64,000 bases of DNA. Origin: Pontibacter mangrovi. Its GTDB lineage: Bacteria; Bacteroidota; Bacteroidia; Cytophagales; Hymenobacteraceae. Below are positions 61,655-64,000 of the stretch, one piece after another (the first letter of the stretch is position 1; the number at the start of each line of letters is the position of its first letter). Location of the stretch: the NCBI RefSeq assembly GCF_006385705.1, contig NZ_VFRQ01000013.1:42299-106298 (forward strand). Reading direction: 5' to 3'. A program made the translations under genes and the position numbers. The notes beneath the pieces were generated by a model. The model did no database searches. It worked only from the letters and a program-made list of their open reading frames with translations, and had not been told where the DNA came from.

Positions 61655-62557
61655 TTAGATGTGCAGATGATCATAAAAAGGCAGCGTATACTTCTGCCCG
61701 TCGGCCAGCAGGTGAATGCGCAGGTCGCGGACAGAGAAGGGGTGACCGGTGCCTATCTCGTAGATGTCCGTGCAGCTGATTTTCCTGCCGTCTACCACCG
61801 TAATCAGGCCGCTCCCGAACACTTCCATTTCCCGCCCTTTGGTAATGTAAACGGCCGTGTCCTCTTCCAGCCCTATGCCGACGCAGCCGGGGTTGGTCAC
61901 AATGCACTGGGCCATCCGCACCATCCGCCCCCGCTGAATAAAGTGCGTGTCGAAGGCTACGTTCTTGATAAACTCCAGGCCGGTGGTGATGCGCACATCG
62001 CCCTTCACAAATCCCCCCTGGGTCATCACCTCGTAGATCATGGGCGTGGAGAGTGCCACAGCCCCGGCACTGGTGCCGGCAACCAAAATATCATCGTAGG
62101 TGTAGCGTTCCTTCATGAGTTGCAGCAAGCGGGTGCCGCCCAAAATAGAGGTCAGGCGTAACTGGTCGCCCCCGGTGAAAAAGATCCCGTCTGCGCTTTC
62201 TATTGCTTTAAAGTACTCATCCCCCACCGCGTCCCCTCTGTCACGAATGTCAAGTACCTCCAGCTTTTTGACACCTAACTCCCTAAACACCTTTTGGTAT
62301 TCCTTGATCATCTGGTCCGGCACAGTAGAGGCGGTAGGGATCAGCGCCACGGAAGGGCTATTTCCCTTCAGCTTGGATACAAAGAACTTCAGGATCTGCT
62401 CGTCTTCAAACTCTACGTTTCGCTTTTGGTCTTCTGTTTTATCAGCTTCCCCCGTGCTCTTGCTCTCATGACCTCCGATGGCCAGTAAGCACCCTTTCGG
62501 CTCAGGAGCATGCTTGTGGTGCTTGGGTTTATCTGAAACGATATGCTGTTTTGCCAT
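61655..62557 (-). CDS. cphB: Cyanophycinase (peptidase S51)
   Basis: 300 aa of the S51 serine peptidase family. GCLLAIGGHE, ALIPTAST, FFTGGDQLRLTSILGG and the nucleophile motif AGTSAGA (Ser163) are all present, with THFIQRGRMVRM and NPGCVGIGLEEDTAV further on. Cyanophycinase splits cyanophycin (poly-Asp-Arg) into dipeptides. No cyanophycin synthetase is in the window, so the enzyme may use an imported polymer or a partner elsewhere. It is on the same strand as ku, 290 bases upstream. Confidence 0.9.
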   Translation of the reverse strand: MAKQHIVSDKPKHHKHAPEPKGCLLAIGGHESKSTGEADKTEDQKRNVEFEDEQILKFFVSKLKGNSPSVALIPTASTVPDQMIKEYQKVFRELGVKKLEVLDIRDRGDAVGDEYFKAIESADGIFFTGGDQLRLTSILGGTRLLQLMKERYTYDDILVAGTSAGAVALSTPMIYEVMTQGGFVKGDVRITTGLEFIKNVAFDTHFIQRGRMVRMAQCIVTNPGCVGIGLEEDTAVYITKGREMEVFGSGLITVVDGRKISCTDIYEIGTGHPFSVRDLRIHLLADGQKYTLPFYDHLHI

Positions 62558-63347
62558 GCCTCGTCTACCTTTATTGTTGATATATAATTACGCTGGGCTT
62601 TTGCTAGCTAGCAACCCTTGCTATCAGGTCGTAGGCTATTTCTTAAGCCTGCCCACCACCCCTCCCGCTTCAACTGCTTAGGGGCAAAGGACCTCTACAA
62701 TTCTGCGCAAGTTGTCAATGCACACAACATCCCTTATTGAAACTATACTTCGCTAAAAAGAGCATGGGCTAAAAGTTGTACTCTTTTTACAGGAGTCTAT
62801 TTACGGCAAAGCCCGCAGAAGGCTGCAACTCCCCTGCCAAATGCGTAAAAGCACGGGATGCCACACGCATTTGTCGCAGCAACGAAACCTATCCGCTCAG
62901 CCGCTTCCAATACGCGATCTTAACGCCTACAGCTTGTTGTGGCTCAAACATCTCTTGACGGATTTCCTTAGAGAAAACCTTCTGTGGAAAAGCGGATGCA
63001 GGACTAAGTTATTGGTGCTCAATTAAAGAGCCCGTGCTAAAAGAAGGCGCTTTCCCCACTGCTTGCAGTGCCTGGCAGCACCGGGGGAAGGCATTACTTG
63101 AAGAAAATGGATTGCATGGGTAGCGCTGATTCAACGCGGATGAAATTTCAGGCCGTAGTTAACATGCGCAAACGCACCGTAAATCATCCGGCCTAACTCC
63201 TGGCCCCTCAGCGGCTACCTCACTTTGCTCCTGGCGTATCGTTGTAATCAAGGGCCGATGTTTCCTGCTTCATGCGGAGGCAGGATGCGCTTAATGCGCC
63301 TTGCTGAACCGGGTAGCGGAAATCTTCAGGCTAACAGCATTTATACG
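62558..63347. other. Gene-free region
   Basis: About 790 bases between two minus-strand genes. A weak inverted repeat AAAAAGAG (62755-62762) with CTCTTTTT (62781-62788) is present. Short frames have no family resemblance. Confidence 0.4.
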
Positions 63348-63818
63348 TTACACCTCCCTTTCGTGACCCAGCTCGCCGTCCGTGGTCAAAGCGTTTGTTG
63401 CTGTGGAGGCCGCCGCCCCCTCCTGTAGCCAGCTGTGCGCATCTGTCATGCTGTCGAAGCACTGCATGCGTAGGCTGCCCCCATGCAGCTTGTGAAGTTT
63501 CTCCCGCATCCACTCGGCAACCACTCCGTAAAACACGTCATTGGACTTGACCAGCGCTAGTTTCCTGAGCCGGGCTCTTTTTCCTGTTAGCAGTTTCCCG
63601 ATCCTGCCCACAACCCACTCCTGGTCATCGCGCCCGGGGGTATTGCAACACGAGGCATCCAGCAGCCACAGCTCCACCTGCCTTTCCGCCATCAGGCGAA
63701 GTACCAGCTCGGCCCCTTTTTTGAGCTCGCCACTGCTTACCGGCCGTAGCCACCTGTTGTAAAGCATGCGGTGCTTCTCTATCAGTATGTACATCAGGTA
63801 ATCTTCGAAAATCTTCAT
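63348..63818 (-). CDS. STAS/SpoIIAA-like domain protein
   Basis: About 156 aa from ATG 63818 (MKIFEDYLMYILIEKHRMLYNRW), chosen because related proteins begin with such a strand; an earlier ATG at 63872 is possible. It resembles the gene at 14839-15222 in layout: a helix with LVLRLMAERQVELWLLDAS, a D-x-x-W motif (DDQEWVVGRIGKLL), LRKLALVKS and the end CFDSMTDAHSWLQEG. Probably a signalling or stress protein of unknown partner. The end of a TnpB element lies about 75 bases upstream of its start. Confidence 0.6.
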   Translation of the reverse strand: MKIFEDYLMYILIEKHRMLYNRWLRPVSSGELKKGAELVLRLMAERQVELWLLDASCCNTPGRDDQEWVVGRIGKLLTGKRARLRKLALVKSNDVFYGVVAEWMREKLHKLHGGSLRMQCFDSMTDAHSWLQEGAAASTATNALTTDGELGHEREV

Positions 63819-63891
63819 TCCTTCGTTCTTAAAGTGAACACTCGTTACTCCTGTAGCTGGCAGTGTCTGCACCGAGCGTATGCCTGAGAAC

Positions 63892-64000
63892 TTGACACTC
63901 CCACGTTTAAAGACTGTGGGATTCTTGGGCTACCCGACCATTGCCGTTGTATTGGACACCATCGGTGTCTGACTCCCAAGCTGACAGCGTATGCCCTACG
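63892..64000 (-). mobile_element. Right end of a second TnpB (IS200/IS605-type) element
   Basis: On the minus strand an imperfect hairpin (63900-63920; CCCAC / GTGGG arms, GT/AC inner pairs, bulged A, TTTA in the loop) is followed by GTGTCAA ending at 63892. This is the same design as the right-end hairpin of the element at 3276-4567. The element body lies beyond the right edge. Inferred from pattern only. Confidence 0.5.
63907..64000 (-). CDS. Probable TnpB C-terminal tail (partial)
   Basis: The frame that ends in TAA at 63907-63909 reads ...SDTDGVQYNGNGRVAQESHSL. A short polar tail ending QESHSL or similar, running into the right-end hairpin, is common in one TnpB lineage. The catalytic part is outside the window, so this is tentative. 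Confidence 0.45.
   Translation of the reverse strand, partial: VGHTLSAWESDTDGVQYNGNGRVAQESHSL

Overview
The window looks like a chromosomal segment of a Bacteroidota bacterium, most likely a Cytophagales/Hymenobacteraceae relative (Pontibacter-, Rufibacter- or Hymenobacter-like). The indicators are a type IX secretion (T9SS) adhesin/PorP-SprF/OmpA operon, a T9SS type A sorted protein, a SusC/SusD pair, several promoters of the Bacteroidota form (-33 TTG/TTTG, -7 TAnnTTTG), DUF6520, LytTR signalling and a LigD/Ku end-joining pair. I saw no rRNA, tRNA or CRISPR array. All identifications come from reading the sequence and recalling families; no search was run.

Layout. 1-5.0 kb: a GT39-type membrane glycosyltransferase running off the left edge, D-lactate dehydrogenase, a solo TnpB element of the IS200/IS605 superfamily with matching end hairpins, and a DinB-like DUF1569 gene. 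5.6-14.4 kb: a three-gene minus-strand operon (2141-aa surface adhesin, PorP/SprF, OmpA-like) with a well-matched promoter. 14.8-16.6 kb: a STAS/SpoIIAA-like gene with a nonsense codon near its apparent N-terminus, a VOC protein and a 134-bp MITE with 18-bp perfect inverted repeats and 11-bp target duplications. 17-22 kb: a T9SS type A exported protein and a NamZ-like exo-muramidase. 22-28.3 kb: an AraC regulator divergent from a PDZ-alpha/beta hydrolase, a beta-lactamase-fold hydrolase and a TonB-type beta-barrel receptor. 28.9-37.3 kb: acyltransferase, ankyrin lipoprotein, a membrane-tethered AraC/TPR regulator, a serine hydrolase lipoprotein, a quinone-oxidoreductase-like enzyme and an amidohydrolase. 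37.6-39.5 kb: decayed IS66 and IS3 copies and two strong hairpins. 40-46.5 kb: a small unknown gene, a TlpA-like thioredoxin and SusC/SusD.

46.5-53.4 kb is the most interesting part. It holds a full-length lantibiotic dehydratase (LanB), a LytS/LytTR two-component system, a Crp/Fnr regulator and an easily missed 56-codon gene (48150-48320, minus) that looks like a RiPP precursor. The peptide has a basic leader and a Ser/Thr-packed core but no cysteine, and no LanC cyclase is present in the window. Next to it lie a DUF6520 gene and a frameshifted MauE/DoxX-like gene. 53.4-57.9 kb is accessory: a conjugative-element-type protein, an IS91-like transposase fragment, a MORN protein, an unknown acidic protein and an N-terminally truncated tyrosine recombinase. 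57.9-62.6 kb carries LigD, Ku and cyanophycinase. The right edge has a second STAS-like gene and the 3' end of another probable TnpB element.
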